Below are positions 34,556-45,042 of a stretch of DNA of 64,000 nt, in pieces. The position numbers and the translations under genes were made by a program. The notes beneath the pieces were generated by a model. The model had not been told where the DNA came from. It did no database searches and saw only the letters and a program-made list of their open reading frames with translations. The DNA is from Solirubrobacteraceae bacterium. GTDB taxonomy: Bacteria; Actinomycetota; Thermoleophilia; Solirubrobacterales; Solirubrobacteraceae. Position 1 is the first letter of the stretch; each line of letters starts with the position of its first letter. The DNA is taken from contig JADGPL010000003.1 in the NCBI GenBank assembly GCA_017882455.1, positions 1 to 64,000 of the forward strand. The letters run 5' to 3'.

Positions 34556-36139
34556 TCAGTTGCCGAGGAGGTAGTTGAGGAGCAGGCCGCCCGCTCCGGC
34601 GGCTTCGGCTTCGGGCGAGTAGTAGGTGGTGCCCGCGGTCGAGCCCCCGACGGGCTGTGCGGTCGGCGTGGGGCCGTTCGCGCCGCCGCCGGCGCCGAGA
34701 CCGGCCGCGGTCAGTTCTGTCGCGCTGGGCGTGGCGCCGGGGTATCTCGCCTCGGCTTCTGCCGGTGTGGCGCCTTTCATCACGGCCAGCGTGCGGGCCA
34801 TGATCAGACCTGTCGGTTCGCCGCCCGCCGAGGAGGCCTTGGCAGAGGACGCAGCTGTGGCCGGAGATCCTTTGCTGAAGATCGTGCGCACGCAGCCGGC
34901 GACCGAGCGTGTGGTGGCGTATCCCAGGCAGCCGGCGGAGGCCACCGCTTCGGCGCGCAGGAAGTGCCCGAGCGAGTCGTACCCGTTGCCGGCGCCGGCG
35001 CCGAGGAAGATGAAGTCGAGCAGGCGCTCCAGCCCGCCGGTTTCACGCAGGCTGCCGAACAGCTGGGACAGGTTCTTCGAGAAGGGCTGCGCGGCGTTGC
35101 CCAGCGGTTTGAGGCGCGCGAGCAGCTGTTTGGTGCCGACGACCGCCGGACCGGTGACCTTGGAGGTCTGACCGAGGTTCTGGAAGAAGGTCGAGGAGCT
35201 GTTCGAGAAGGCGGGCAGGCTCGTGAAGGCCCTGTCGATGCCGGGTGCGGCCTGCTCGAGGTTCGTGAAGACCGGCGTGGTCTGTTCGGCGAAGCGCCCG
35301 AGGCGTTCCATCGCCGGTCCCAGCTGTTTGAGGAACGGGGGGAAGTCTTTGAGGTTCTGGGCGAGAGCCCCGCGATGCGCGGCTGTCGCCTGCGCGACCT
35401 TGTTGCTCTGTTCGATGAAGTCTGCGAGCTGCTGGCGCACGCGCGCGAACGGCGCGAGGGCCTTGTCGGAGTCGACGGCCAGCTTCGAGAGCACCTTGTT
35501 CTCGCCGGCGAGGATGGCCAGCACGCGGTCGAGTTCCCGCAGGGCGGGGTTGGCGCGGCGGATGACCGCGCTCAGATCGCTCCCGCGTCCCGCGAGCCCA
35601 GCGCCGAGTTCGTTGATGATGATCGTGAGACGCTCGCGTTCGGGAAGCCGGCTGATGTCACCCAGCAGATCGACGTCCACGGGGCTGCTGGTGTTGCTCA
35701 CGGGGAGCAGATACTCCCCTTCTCCTTCGTGTCCCTTCGGGATCTTCTTCAGGGGCGGCGGCAGCGGCGTGCCTTCGACGCGCGGCTGCGTGGGCAGGCA
35801 GTCGACGTACTTCTCGCCGATCAGCGCCTGCGGGCGCACGGTGCAGCTGGCGTCAGAGCGGAAGTCCTGAAAGCCGGTGTCTTCGATGTGCAGCATGACC
35901 GCGGCCTTCGCCTGTGGGGTCGGCGTCACCGATCCGACCGCGCCGACCTTGACGCCGTCGATCTTCACGTCCTCCCCCGAGATGATGTTGCCGGCGTCGT
36001 CGAAGATCGCACGGACGGTGTAGCCACCGTTGGAACCGCCCGCCGAGGTGGCCAGCAGGGTGACGAGCACGAGCACGAGCACGCTGGCACCGATGGCGCC
36101 GGCCGCCACTCCCCTGCGCCCGAAGATCTCCTTCCTCAC
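34556..36139 (-). CDS. MCE family protein (first of the operon)
   Basis: 527 residues from the GTG at 36139 (VRKEIFGRRGVAAGAIGASV), preceded by aaggaagg. Anchor GAIGASVLVLVLVTLLAT, MCE core YTVRAIFDDAGNIISGEDVK and IDGVKVGAVGSVTPT. The long helical part follows, with a glycine/alanine-rich C terminus. The MCE core carries a cysteine pair (SCTVRPQALIGEKYVDC) not seen in the other copies. It is the first gene of the operon; a 37-nt hairpin precedes it. Confidence 0.92.
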   Translation of the reverse strand: MRKEIFGRRGVAAGAIGASVLVLVLVTLLATSAGGSNGGYTVRAIFDDAGNIISGEDVKIDGVKVGAVGSVTPTPQAKAAVMLHIEDTGFQDFRSDASCTVRPQALIGEKYVDCLPTQPRVEGTPLPPPLKKIPKGHEGEGEYLLPVSNTSSPVDVDLLGDISRLPERERLTIIINELGAGLAGRGSDLSAVIRRANPALRELDRVLAILAGENKVLSKLAVDSDKALAPFARVRQQLADFIEQSNKVAQATAAHRGALAQNLKDFPPFLKQLGPAMERLGRFAEQTTPVFTNLEQAAPGIDRAFTSLPAFSNSSSTFFQNLGQTSKVTGPAVVGTKQLLARLKPLGNAAQPFSKNLSQLFGSLRETGGLERLLDFIFLGAGAGNGYDSLGHFLRAEAVASAGCLGYATTRSVAGCVRTIFSKGSPATAASSAKASSAGGEPTGLIMARTLAVMKGATPAEAEARYPGATPSATELTAAGLGAGGGANGPTPTAQPVGGSTAGTTYYSPEAEAAGAGGLLLNYLLGN

Positions 36140-36167
36140 CCCGATCCTTCCTTGCCGTTCACAACGA

Positions 36168-36204
36168 GATGGGCGACCCCACCATCCTGGTGAGGTCGCC
36201 CATC
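36168..36204. terminator. long near-perfect hairpin between a secreted-protein gene and the mce operon
   Basis: gatgggcgacc (36168-36178) pairs with ggtcgcccatc (36194-36204); inside, cacca and tggtg extend the stem after one mismatch. It lies 28 bp upstream of the first mce start and 55 bp past the stop of the upstream same-strand gene. It could terminate that gene or act as an mce leader structure. No T tract follows. Confidence 0.65.
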
Positions 36205-36259
36205 CCACTCTGCTCGTGTTGAGCTTACGCTTTCAGAACTGCTGGCTCCCAGCCGCTGC

Positions 36260-37036
36260 CTACTTCCTGGGGCACGGCGCGTGGTATTCCTTGGTCACTG
36301 TCTGTTCGGTGAGACCGCCGAGCGCGGCGAACTTCAGTTCGGCCTTGATCGGGAGGTATTTCTTCGGGCACTTCGTCGGCATCGTGCCGTAGTAGAGCGT
36401 CTTGCCGCCCTTCTTGATCGCCGAGCCGACCTTGATGTTGATCTTGCTGGTCGAGCCGTCGGGAGCGCCGGGCACGGTTTCGATCAACGGCACCTGGGAA
36501 ACCAGCTCGGGACCGAAGCCGCCGCCGCCGCTGAGGTGTTCGTAGTGGCCCGTGGAGGCGATTTCGATCGACGCCGGCGTGTGGCCTTCGACGTAGACGT
36601 TGATGCCGCCGCCGGCCGCATAGAACGATTCAAGGCTCACTTTCTCGGGAACCCTTTCGCTGCCGAAGACGACAAACCCTTCAGCTTCGCCCTTCGGTCC
36701 GGCTTTGGAGAGCTTCGGGCACTTTTTCGGTTCGTGTTCGACCGCGATCGTCGGGGTCGGGCAGGTGGGGAAGCCGGCCGAGTGGATCTTCGCGCCGCTC
36801 GGCAGCGAGACGTTGACGCCGATCAGCGGCGGTGAGTACCCGCCGTATTCGCTCCCGGCGATCGTGAACTCGGCCTGGACTGCGGCTCCGGCCCCAAAGA
36901 TGTTCCCGGTGTGCGGAAAGCCCGCGATCGGAACGGCCTTCGCTTCGAACGTCACTGTCGGCGTGGCCGACGCCGTACCCGACAGCGCCAGCACGGCGAG
37001 GCCGATTACGGCAAGACAGGTGGATGCTCTGCGCAT
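36260..37036 (-). CDS. secreted protein of unknown function
   Basis: 258 residues from the ATG at 37036, with aggagag ahead of it. Signal peptide MRRASTCLAVIGLAVLALSG then TASA. The mature part has YSPPLIGVNVSLPSGAKIHS and FPTCPTPTIAVEHEPKKCPK, a short version of the repeat seen four times in the large secreted protein at 39829. A second Cys pair (PTKCPKKY, YHAPCPRK) closes the C terminus. It is probably an extracellular beta-sandwich; family not recognised by name. Glutamate is GAA in 15 of 18 codons I checked. It may be cotranscribed with mce unless the hairpin stops it. Confidence 0.75.
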   Translation of the reverse strand: MRRASTCLAVIGLAVLALSGTASATPTVTFEAKAVPIAGFPHTGNIFGAGAAVQAEFTIAGSEYGGYSPPLIGVNVSLPSGAKIHSAGFPTCPTPTIAVEHEPKKCPKLSKAGPKGEAEGFVVFGSERVPEKVSLESFYAAGGGINVYVEGHTPASIEIASTGHYEHLSGGGGFGPELVSQVPLIETVPGAPDGSTSKINIKVGSAIKKGGKTLYYGTMPTKCPKKYLPIKAELKFAALGGLTEQTVTKEYHAPCPRK

Positions 37037-37311
37037 CAGTTCATCTCTCCTCGTTTGATGGACAGGTCCGCCTCGATCCGGGTAGCTCCGGAGCCATGCC
37101 GGTCCGGCGACATCGAGACCCCGACGAACAGCCGGGGAACAGCGGCAACTTCTCAACAACCTTATCCGCCCCAGGCGACGCGTTCAAGTTGGAACCACGC
37201 CCGAGACGTCCGGCTCTTCAAGCTACCCAACCCCAGCACCGGCCAAACGGAGCGTCAACCCTGGGAATATCGTTGCACGACCGAACCCTAACCCTCGAGT
37301 CAAGGGTCAGC

Positions 37312-38424
37312 CTAGCCGGCTGACAGCTCCAGCTGCGCCCCGTCGAACGTCACATCGACGGGCTCGAGGACCACCTGCCTCGGACCCTCCTCCACACGCC
37401 CCGCGAGCACCGCGCCGAGCCCGAGCTGCTGCGCACGGCCAACCACCGACTCGCCCGCGCCTGCAGCGCAGTAGATCGCGTAGCCCGAGCCCATGTTGAA
37501 CGTCGAGTAGGCCGCCGGTTGCTCCAGGCCGGCCTGCGCGACGAGGAAGCTCAGCACCTCGGGCACGGGCGGCAGTCGCTCGATTCGATAGGTGAGCTCC
37601 TTGGGCGGTCGCATCAGCTTCAGCAGGCCGTGACCGGTGACGTGGCTGATGTAGGTCACGGGCGCGTTCGCCTCCTGCAGGGCGGCGACGAGCGGCACGT
37701 ACATCAGCGACGGCGCGAGCAGCGCCTCCCCGAAGGAGCTCCCGCTGGGCAGCTCCGTCGCGTATCCGTCGGGGAGCCTCCCGGCCACCAGTCGCGCCAG
37801 TGAGGCGCCGTTGGCGTGCAGCCCGCTGGAGGCCACGAGCACGATCTCATCGCCGGGCGCGAGATCCTCGCCGAGAATCGGCCCGCGCCCCGCGGGCAGG
37901 GCGCCGACAGCGGCGCCCGCGAGCTCGATGTCCTGCTCCTCGAGCAGTCCCGGCAGCGACGGCGACTCGCCACCGCCCCACACACAACCCGCATCCGCGC
38001 ACGCCGCGCGCCAGCCCTCGAGCAGCGCCGCTGCGCGCTCGCCCTGGGCGTACCACTCCGAGGAGCCGGTGGCGAAGTACGCGTTGACCACGAGCGGCAG
38101 GGCCCCCACGCAGCAGAGGTCGTTGAGGATCGCCGCCACGGTGTCATAGGCGACGTCGGCGAAACGGTTGACGCCCTGGCCTTCGAGCACGTGCCGGGCG
38201 ATGATCGACTTCGTGCCCAGCCCCTCGACGACGAAGGCAAGCGCCTGCCCGCCCAGCTCGAACACGAATGCGGGCTCCCCGCGCGAGGCGTCGAGCGAGC
38301 GCCCGCCCCGGGCCCGCAGGAGCGAAGACGTCGACAGGGCCTTGGCCATGGCCAGTCGCTTGCCGGCGTCGAGCGCGTCGTAGTCAACCCCGGCCGCACG
38401 GTAGCTGGCGCCTTGATCGCTCAT
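37312..38424 (-). CDS. PurM-like (AIR synthetase-related) protein, divergent
   Basis: 370 residues from the ATG at 38424. The fold and order match phosphoribosylformylglycinamidine cyclo-ligase: AAGVDYDALDAGKRL at the N terminus, YDTVAAILNDLCCVGALPLV, GGGESPSLPG, DEIVLVASSGLHANGASLAR, ISHVTGHGLLKLMRPP and TFNMGSGYAIYCAAG. The usual nucleotide-site DGVGTK is EGLGTKS, and the N-terminal glycine-rich FGG loop is missing. It may therefore not be the housekeeping PurM. It stands alone without other pur genes. It could be a paralogue with an altered ATP-dependent reaction. Confidence 0.8.
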   Translation of the reverse strand: MSDQGASYRAAGVDYDALDAGKRLAMAKALSTSSLLRARGGRSLDASRGEPAFVFELGGQALAFVVEGLGTKSIIARHVLEGQGVNRFADVAYDTVAAILNDLCCVGALPLVVNAYFATGSSEWYAQGERAAALLEGWRAACADAGCVWGGGESPSLPGLLEEQDIELAGAAVGALPAGRGPILGEDLAPGDEIVLVASSGLHANGASLARLVAGRLPDGYATELPSGSSFGEALLAPSLMYVPLVAALQEANAPVTYISHVTGHGLLKLMRPPKELTYRIERLPPVPEVLSFLVAQAGLEQPAAYSTFNMGSGYAIYCAAGAGESVVGRAQQLGLGAVLAGRVEEGPRQVVLEPVDVTFDGAQLELSAG

Positions 38425-38466
38425 CCGGGATGATCCTAGGCCACCGCCGTCACCGAGGGAGGACCG

Positions 38467-39681
<1,215 letters not shown>

Positions 39682-39828
39682 GCGCCGATCCTCGGTCTCT
39701 GCGCGCATTCCGCGCGTAGAGAACCCCCGCGCCGGGTAGCTACTCGCTCACAAGGCGGGCAGCAGCCGGGTTTGGCGCGTCCGAGAACAGGGAAATGGGC
39801 GAAGTGCCAATGCCCCAGAGGGAGGTGG

Positions 39829-42774
39829 ATGGTGAGCTCACGGGTTCGCACGGTCACGCTTGCGCTGATGAGCGCCGTCGTTGGCGCCGCGGCGGCTCCC
39901 GCCGCCCAGGCCTCCTTCGGCGTGACCGAACCCAACTTCGAAGCGGGCACGTGCACCACCATCGGCTGCAAGTACTCCAGTGCGCCCAGCCTGTTCTACA
40001 CGCAGGCGGCCGGACACCCTCCCTGGGGCATCACCGCTTTCGAACTGAACCACACCGGCAGCGGCGGGTCGCGCGACCCGGAAGGCTCCCCGCTCAAACG
40101 CCTGCGAGTCGACATCCCCCCCGGGCTGGCGGCGAACCCGGAGGCCCCGGCAAAGTGCTCGGTGGCGCAGTTCAACGCCAGCCCCGCGGGTTGCCCGTCC
40201 GCGAGCATCGCCGGCTCGACCGAATTGGAAGCCGTGGTACAGGTGCTCGGGCTGCCGGTGATCCCGCCGACCCTCACCGGCACCGTCTACAACCTGCAGC
40301 AGCCGCCCGGCGTTCCCCTCGAGTTCGGCATAGCGGTCGAACCCGCGGAACCTCTGATCGCGGCCGTCCACCTTCTCCTCGTGGGGCACGTCGACTGGAG
40401 TGGCGACTACCACGAGTACTTCGAAATCGACAACATCCCGACTGAAGGAGAAATCCTGGGCGGCATCAAAGCGCCGCTTCGGTTGCTCAAGTCGAAGCTC
40501 AACTTCAACGGCCACGCCGGCATCGGCAACTTCCTCACATTGCCGAGCGTGTGCTCAAGCAGAACGACCTCCTACCTGGAAGTCGAATCCTACGCCCACG
40601 AAGTGTCGAGAACGCAAACGCACACCCCCGTGGGCGTGGAAGGCTGCGACAAAGTCCCGTTCGCGCCAACAGCCGAAGTCCACGCCGAAACCGCGACCTC
40701 CGACCAGCCCGACGGCGCCACCACGGTCGTCGAGGTGCCCCAGAAAGGCAAAGAGGACGAAATCAACACCGCCGACATCAGGGACGCGCACGTAACGCTT
40801 CCGGAAGGCATGACGCTGAACCCCGCGGCCGCCCACGGCCTGCAGGCGTGTACGGCGGCACAGATCGGCATAGGCACCACCAACGCGGTCTCCTGCCCGC
40901 CGGCTTCGCGTGTGGGGACGGTCACGATCGAAACCGACCTGCCGCCGAAAACGCTGAGCGGCCCCGTCTATCTGGGGAGCCCCGGCGGAGGGCCGATCAC
41001 GAAACCGCCATTCACCATCTACCTCGATGCTGAGAGCGTGTACGGCGTATCGGTAAGACTCGAAGGCAGCGTCACCCCCAACCTGACGACCGGACGCCTC
41101 GAAGCGAGCTTCACCAACAACCCGCAGCTCCCGTTCAGCGAACTGATCCTCTCGCTGAACGGTGGAGCGCGCGCGCCGCTGGCCAACCCGCTGGCGTGCG
41201 GCGCCGCCTCGGTCAACTCGGTGTTCACTCCTTACACGGGCCGTCCCGCGGCGCTCCCCTCCAGCGCGTTCACCACGACCGGCTGCCCCTCCCCACTCCC
41301 GTTCGCGCTCTCCCAGAGCACGCAGGGCACCTCCTCCACGGCCGGCGCGTACACCGCCTACACCTTCGATCTGCAGCGCGCCAGCGGTCAGCAGTACCTC
41401 TCGCAGCTGCGAACGGTGCTACCGGCGGGCCTCGTCGGCGCGATCCCGTCGGTGCCTCTGTGCCAGGAACCCGCCGCCGAGAACGGCCAATGCCCCGAAG
41501 CCAGCAAGGTCGGGGTCGCGAAAGTCACTGTTGGCGCGGGTGGTGAACCATATGAATTCTCGGGACCGGTGTCATTGACCGGACCCTACGACGGCTCCCC
41601 CTACGGGCTCTCGATTCCGGTGGAGGCCGCCGCCGGGCCGTTCGACCTGGGCCCCGTGACCACACGCGTGGGCATCGGCGTGGATCCCTACAGCGGGCGC
41701 GTCGTCGCCACCGCCTCGATACGGACGATCGTCCGGGGCGTGCCGCTGCGCCTGCAGAGCCTGAGCGTGTCGATCGACCGGAGCAACTTCCTGTTCAACC
41801 CGACCAGCTGCAATCCCCTCGCCACAGACTCGCAGCTGACCTCGACGCTCGGAGCGGGCCAGGCGATCTCGAGCCCCTTCCAGCTCACCGGGTGCGGGGC
41901 GCTCGCGTTCAAACCGACCTTCAAGGCCGCCACCAGCGCCAAAGCCACCAAACAGAACGGCGACAACCTGGTCGTGACCCTCTCCCAGCCTGCCCACGAG
42001 GCCAACATCCGCTCGGTCGTGGCCCAGCTCCCGCTGCAGCTCCCGTCGCGTCTGTCGACGCTGCAGAAAGCCTGCCCGGACACGATCTTCGGAGCCGACC
42101 CCAGCAAATGCCCGCCTCTGTCCAAGGTCGGCACGGCCACGGTGCATACCCCAGTGCTGGCAGCGCCGCTGAGCGGGCCCGCCTACTTCGTCTCACACGG
42201 AGGCGCGGGGTTCCCCGACCTTGACCTGATCCTCGACGGCGGTGGTGTGCGCGTGATCCTCGTGAGCAACACCAACATCAAACGTGGGATCACCACCTCG
42301 ACCTTCGCCTCGATTCCCGACGTGCCGGTGTCGAGCTTCTCGCTGGACCTCCCGACGCAGAGCAACTCAGTGCTTGCCGCATACGGCAACCTCTGCCTCA
42401 GGCCACTGCTCATGCCCATCACGATCACGGCACAGAGCGGCGCCCAGCTCAAGCAGAGCACCCGCATCTCGGTCTCCGGCTGCGGCGTTCGGATCCTCAG
42501 CCACCACGTGGTGCGCCATGAGCTGATCCTCGAGGTCCGCACGCTGGGCGGGGGAGTGATCACGGTGAAGGGCAAGGGCCTTCGCTCGGTGTCCAAGCGC
42601 GTCGGCGGGTCCGCGACCGTGACGTTCAGGATCCCGCTCACCAACAGCGGACTGCGCACCCTGCGCCGTCACCGCCACCGCGGGTTGACGGTCGGCGTCC
42701 ACGTCGGCTTCAGGCCGTCGGCCAAGGGCGCGTCCTCCTCGGCCGACACGGCCACCGCGAGGTTCAAGCACTAG
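39829..42774 (+). CDS. large secreted protein with four Cys-containing repeats
   Basis: 981 residues from the ATG at 39829, behind an aGGGAGG site. Signal peptide TVTLALMSAVVGAAAAPAAQ then A. At least four copies of a domain of about 180-200 residues share a pattern of LP.GL..NP, a Cys, 10-20 residues, CP.(A/L)S.VG, then a strand-rich stretch ending in a Cys. Examples are CSVAQFNASPAGCPSASIAG, AVSCPPASRVGTVTIETDLP, CPEASKVGVAKVTVGAGGEP and CPPLSKVGTATVHTPVL. The paired cysteines probably form one disulfide per repeat. The C terminus is a basic strand-rich module. Function unknown; it may be surface- or matrix-associated. Confidence 0.82.
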   Translation: MVSSRVRTVTLALMSAVVGAAAAPAAQASFGVTEPNFEAGTCTTIGCKYSSAPSLFYTQAAGHPPWGITAFELNHTGSGGSRDPEGSPLKRLRVDIPPGLAANPEAPAKCSVAQFNASPAGCPSASIAGSTELEAVVQVLGLPVIPPTLTGTVYNLQQPPGVPLEFGIAVEPAEPLIAAVHLLLVGHVDWSGDYHEYFEIDNIPTEGEILGGIKAPLRLLKSKLNFNGHAGIGNFLTLPSVCSSRTTSYLEVESYAHEVSRTQTHTPVGVEGCDKVPFAPTAEVHAETATSDQPDGATTVVEVPQKGKEDEINTADIRDAHVTLPEGMTLNPAAAHGLQACTAAQIGIGTTNAVSCPPASRVGTVTIETDLPPKTLSGPVYLGSPGGGPITKPPFTIYLDAESVYGVSVRLEGSVTPNLTTGRLEASFTNNPQLPFSELILSLNGGARAPLANPLACGAASVNSVFTPYTGRPAALPSSAFTTTGCPSPLPFALSQSTQGTSSTAGAYTAYTFDLQRASGQQYLSQLRTVLPAGLVGAIPSVPLCQEPAAENGQCPEASKVGVAKVTVGAGGEPYEFSGPVSLTGPYDGSPYGLSIPVEAAAGPFDLGPVTTRVGIGVDPYSGRVVATASIRTIVRGVPLRLQSLSVSIDRSNFLFNPTSCNPLATDSQLTSTLGAGQAISSPFQLTGCGALAFKPTFKAATSAKATKQNGDNLVVTLSQPAHEANIRSVVAQLPLQLPSRLSTLQKACPDTIFGADPSKCPPLSKVGTATVHTPVLAAPLSGPAYFVSHGGAGFPDLDLILDGGGVRVILVSNTNIKRGITTSTFASIPDVPVSSFSLDLPTQSNSVLAAYGNLCLRPLLMPITITAQSGAQLKQSTRISVSGCGVRILSHHVVRHELILEVRTLGGGVITVKGKGLRSVSKRVGGSATVTFRIPLTNSGLRTLRRHRHRGLTVGVHVGFRPSAKGASSSADTATARFKH

Positions 42775-42782
42775 CCGACGCA

Positions 42783-44285
42783 ATGCGCGGTGTTGCTCTA
42801 CGGTTGCGCCACCGCATGCCATGGTGTGATGTCCAACGGAGATATGCGGCCCCCCTCGCCGCAGCCGTCCTCGCGCTGAGCCTCGCGACGAGCCTCCGAT
42901 CGACGCCCGCTCGAGCGGCCGGGCCCGCGCCCGAAGTGAGCGCCGCGGCGAGCGCCCGCGAGCTGGCATACGCAGGCACGATCTCGATCTCCGGTCGCGT
43001 GACCGAGGCGGCGCAGGGCATCGCGGGCGAAGCGGTCTCGCTCGAGGCCGACCCGTACCCCTTCCACGGCTTCCTCGCCGTCGCCCGCTCGAGCACCGCG
43101 GCGGATGGCAGCTTCACCTTCACCGGCATCCGTGCCGATCGCAACACACGCCTGCGGGTGGTGCTCGACAGCGCCGCGGCGACAGGACCCGCGGTCGTCA
43201 CGAGCCCGGTGCTCCCGATCTTCGTCGATCCGAGTGTGGCCCTGAACCTCCGAACCCTCGGCCCCGGCCGCTCTCAGATCAGCGTCCGGCTCGCCCACAC
43301 GGTGCACGCCGGAGCATCCAGCTCCGTCGATGCCGCATGGTTCGTGGCCGCGCGCGGCACCCGCGTTTTTCGGCTGGTGGCCGTGACACCCACCCGCGAG
43401 CTCTCCCCCGGCCTCACCTACGCGAGCACGATCATCGACCCCCCGGCCAGGCACTTCGTCTATCGCGTGTGCCTGAACCCCACCTGGGAAGCGGCGATGG
43501 GCCGCGCGGCCGCGCACGGTCGCTGCCCGCGGGACGACTACAGGGTGCCCCACGATGTCGGTTATGGCGGCGAAGGCCGGGGCATCCCGCTCGCGCCCTA
43601 CCCCTCGATCGGGGCGATCGCAGCAGCCGGGCGCTATCTCGCGGGACGCGCGGGACGGACGTCTTTCGCGGTCGTCGACAGCACCGGGCGTCTCAGCGGC
43701 CTGAACCTGCGCGAGCATTTCGAGACGGCGAGCGTGGTCAAGGTGATGATGCTCGTGGCGTTCCTGCAGATGCGAAGCGCCCAGGACCGCGGACTGGACG
43801 ATGCGGACCGCGCTCTGCTCTATCCGATGATTCACATCTCCGACAACGAAGCCGCCTCGGCCGTCTATGGAATCGTCGGCGAGGGGGCCGTCGCCCGCGT
43901 GGCTCGAGAATCGGGGATGAGCGACTACGCCCCGGGGATCGGCTGGTGGGCCTACACCCAGACCTCGGCGGCCGACCAGGCCCGCTTCCTCTTCGCGCTG
44001 CCGCACCTGATCCCGGCGCGGTTCTACGCCTACGCCCGCGGTCTGCTCGCGGGGATCGAGCCGTCCCAGAGCTGGGGCGTCCCGCCCGTGGCCCGACCGC
44101 GGTGGCAGGTGTTCTTCAAGACCGGCGCGCTCCCCGAAGAGGGCCTGTTCAACGAGGTCGCCCGCCTGGAGCGGCCCGGGGTCGCCTTCACGCTGGCGGT
44201 GTTCACCGACGGAGATCCCTCGATGAGCTACGGGGAGCAGACGATCGAAGGGGTTGCCGCGACGCTACTGGCGCACTCGGGATGA
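42783..44285 (+). CDS. exported serine hydrolase, class A beta-lactamase-like, with N-terminal Ig-like domain
   Basis: 500 residues from 42783; an ATG at 42816 is an alternative start. Signal-like segment YAAPLAAAVLALSLATSL. Residues about 50-140 form a carboxypeptidase-regulatory/Ig-like module (ISISGRVTEAAQGIAGEAVS, ADGSFTFTGI). The C-terminal domain carries the penicillin-recognising triad: SVVK (SxxK) near residue 319, SDN in HISDNEAAS near 357, and KTG in VFFKTGALPEEG near 443. The class A glutamate is not evident, so a peptidase or esterase role is as likely as beta-lactamase. Confidence 0.82.
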   Translation: MRGVALRLRHRMPWCDVQRRYAAPLAAAVLALSLATSLRSTPARAAGPAPEVSAAASARELAYAGTISISGRVTEAAQGIAGEAVSLEADPYPFHGFLAVARSSTAADGSFTFTGIRADRNTRLRVVLDSAAATGPAVVTSPVLPIFVDPSVALNLRTLGPGRSQISVRLAHTVHAGASSSVDAAWFVAARGTRVFRLVAVTPTRELSPGLTYASTIIDPPARHFVYRVCLNPTWEAAMGRAAAHGRCPRDDYRVPHDVGYGGEGRGIPLAPYPSIGAIAAAGRYLAGRAGRTSFAVVDSTGRLSGLNLREHFETASVVKVMMLVAFLQMRSAQDRGLDDADRALLYPMIHISDNEAASAVYGIVGEGAVARVARESGMSDYAPGIGWWAYTQTSAADQARFLFALPHLIPARFYAYARGLLAGIEPSQSWGVPPVARPRWQVFFKTGALPEEGLFNEVARLERPGVAFTLAVFTDGDPSMSYGEQTIEGVAATLLAHSG

Positions 44286-44319
44286 CTCGCACGCGCGCGA
44301 GTCGGTACGGGAGCGGGAC

Positions 44320-44976
44320 GTGAGCCTCGTGTTCGTGGAGCGTCCGGCCAGCGGCGAGCCCGTGGGCCTACTGGTGCTCCACCATGGACGCGGCGCCGAC
44401 GAGCACGACCTGCTGGCGCTGGCCGACGTGCTCGACCCACAGCAGAGGATGCACGTGGTGAGCCCCCGCGCCCCTTTGACACCGCGGGGCGCGAGTGGCC
44501 ACCACTGGTATCTGGTGCCGCGTGTCGGCTATCCCGACCGCGAGACGTTTCGCAGCGCGTTCGAGCGGCTGGGCGAGCTGCACGACGAGCTGTGGCAGCG
44601 GACAGGGATCGGTCCCGAGCGGACCGTGCTCGGCGGCTTCTCGATGGGCGCCGTGATGAGCTACGCGCTCGGCCTGGCCGCCACGCGGCCCATCCCCGCC
44701 GGGATCATGGCGTTCTCAGGCTTCCTGCCGGTGGTCGATGGCTGGGAGGCCGACCTCCTCGGGCGCCGAGGCATGGGCGTCTTCATCGCGCACGGAGAGA
44801 ACGACCAGGTGATCGGCGTCGAGCTCGCCCGCCGCGCCGCGGCGCAGCTCCGCGACGGGGGCCTGGAGGTGGAGTACCACGAGTCGCCCGCCGGCCACCA
44901 CATCGATCCCCGCGGCATCCCGCTGGCCGGCAGGTGGCTGGCGAGCACATTGCCGAAGCGCGCCGAGGGCGCCTGA
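44320..44976 (+). CDS. phospholipase/carboxylesterase family alpha/beta hydrolase
   Basis: 218 residues from the GTG at 44320 (VSLVFVERPASGEPVGLLVL). Oxyanion HHGRGADEHDLLALAD, nucleophile elbow GGFSMGAVMS (Ser near 110), Asp in HGENDQVIGVE and His in PAGHHIDPRG give a full triad of the carboxylesterase 2/acyl-protein thioesterase group. It is 34 bp from the exported serine hydrolase and may head the oxidative cassette that follows. Confidence 0.9.
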   Translation: MSLVFVERPASGEPVGLLVLHHGRGADEHDLLALADVLDPQQRMHVVSPRAPLTPRGASGHHWYLVPRVGYPDRETFRSAFERLGELHDELWQRTGIGPERTVLGGFSMGAVMSYALGLAATRPIPAGIMAFSGFLPVVDGWEADLLGRRGMGVFIAHGENDQVIGVELARRAAAQLRDGGLEVEYHESPAGHHIDPRGIPLAGRWLASTLPKRAEGA

Positions 44977-45042
44977 GCAGCATCGGCCCGGAGCGCTTAT
45001 GGTTGACAGCAGCAGCATCCGGTATCTAGGAGGAGGAGTCAG

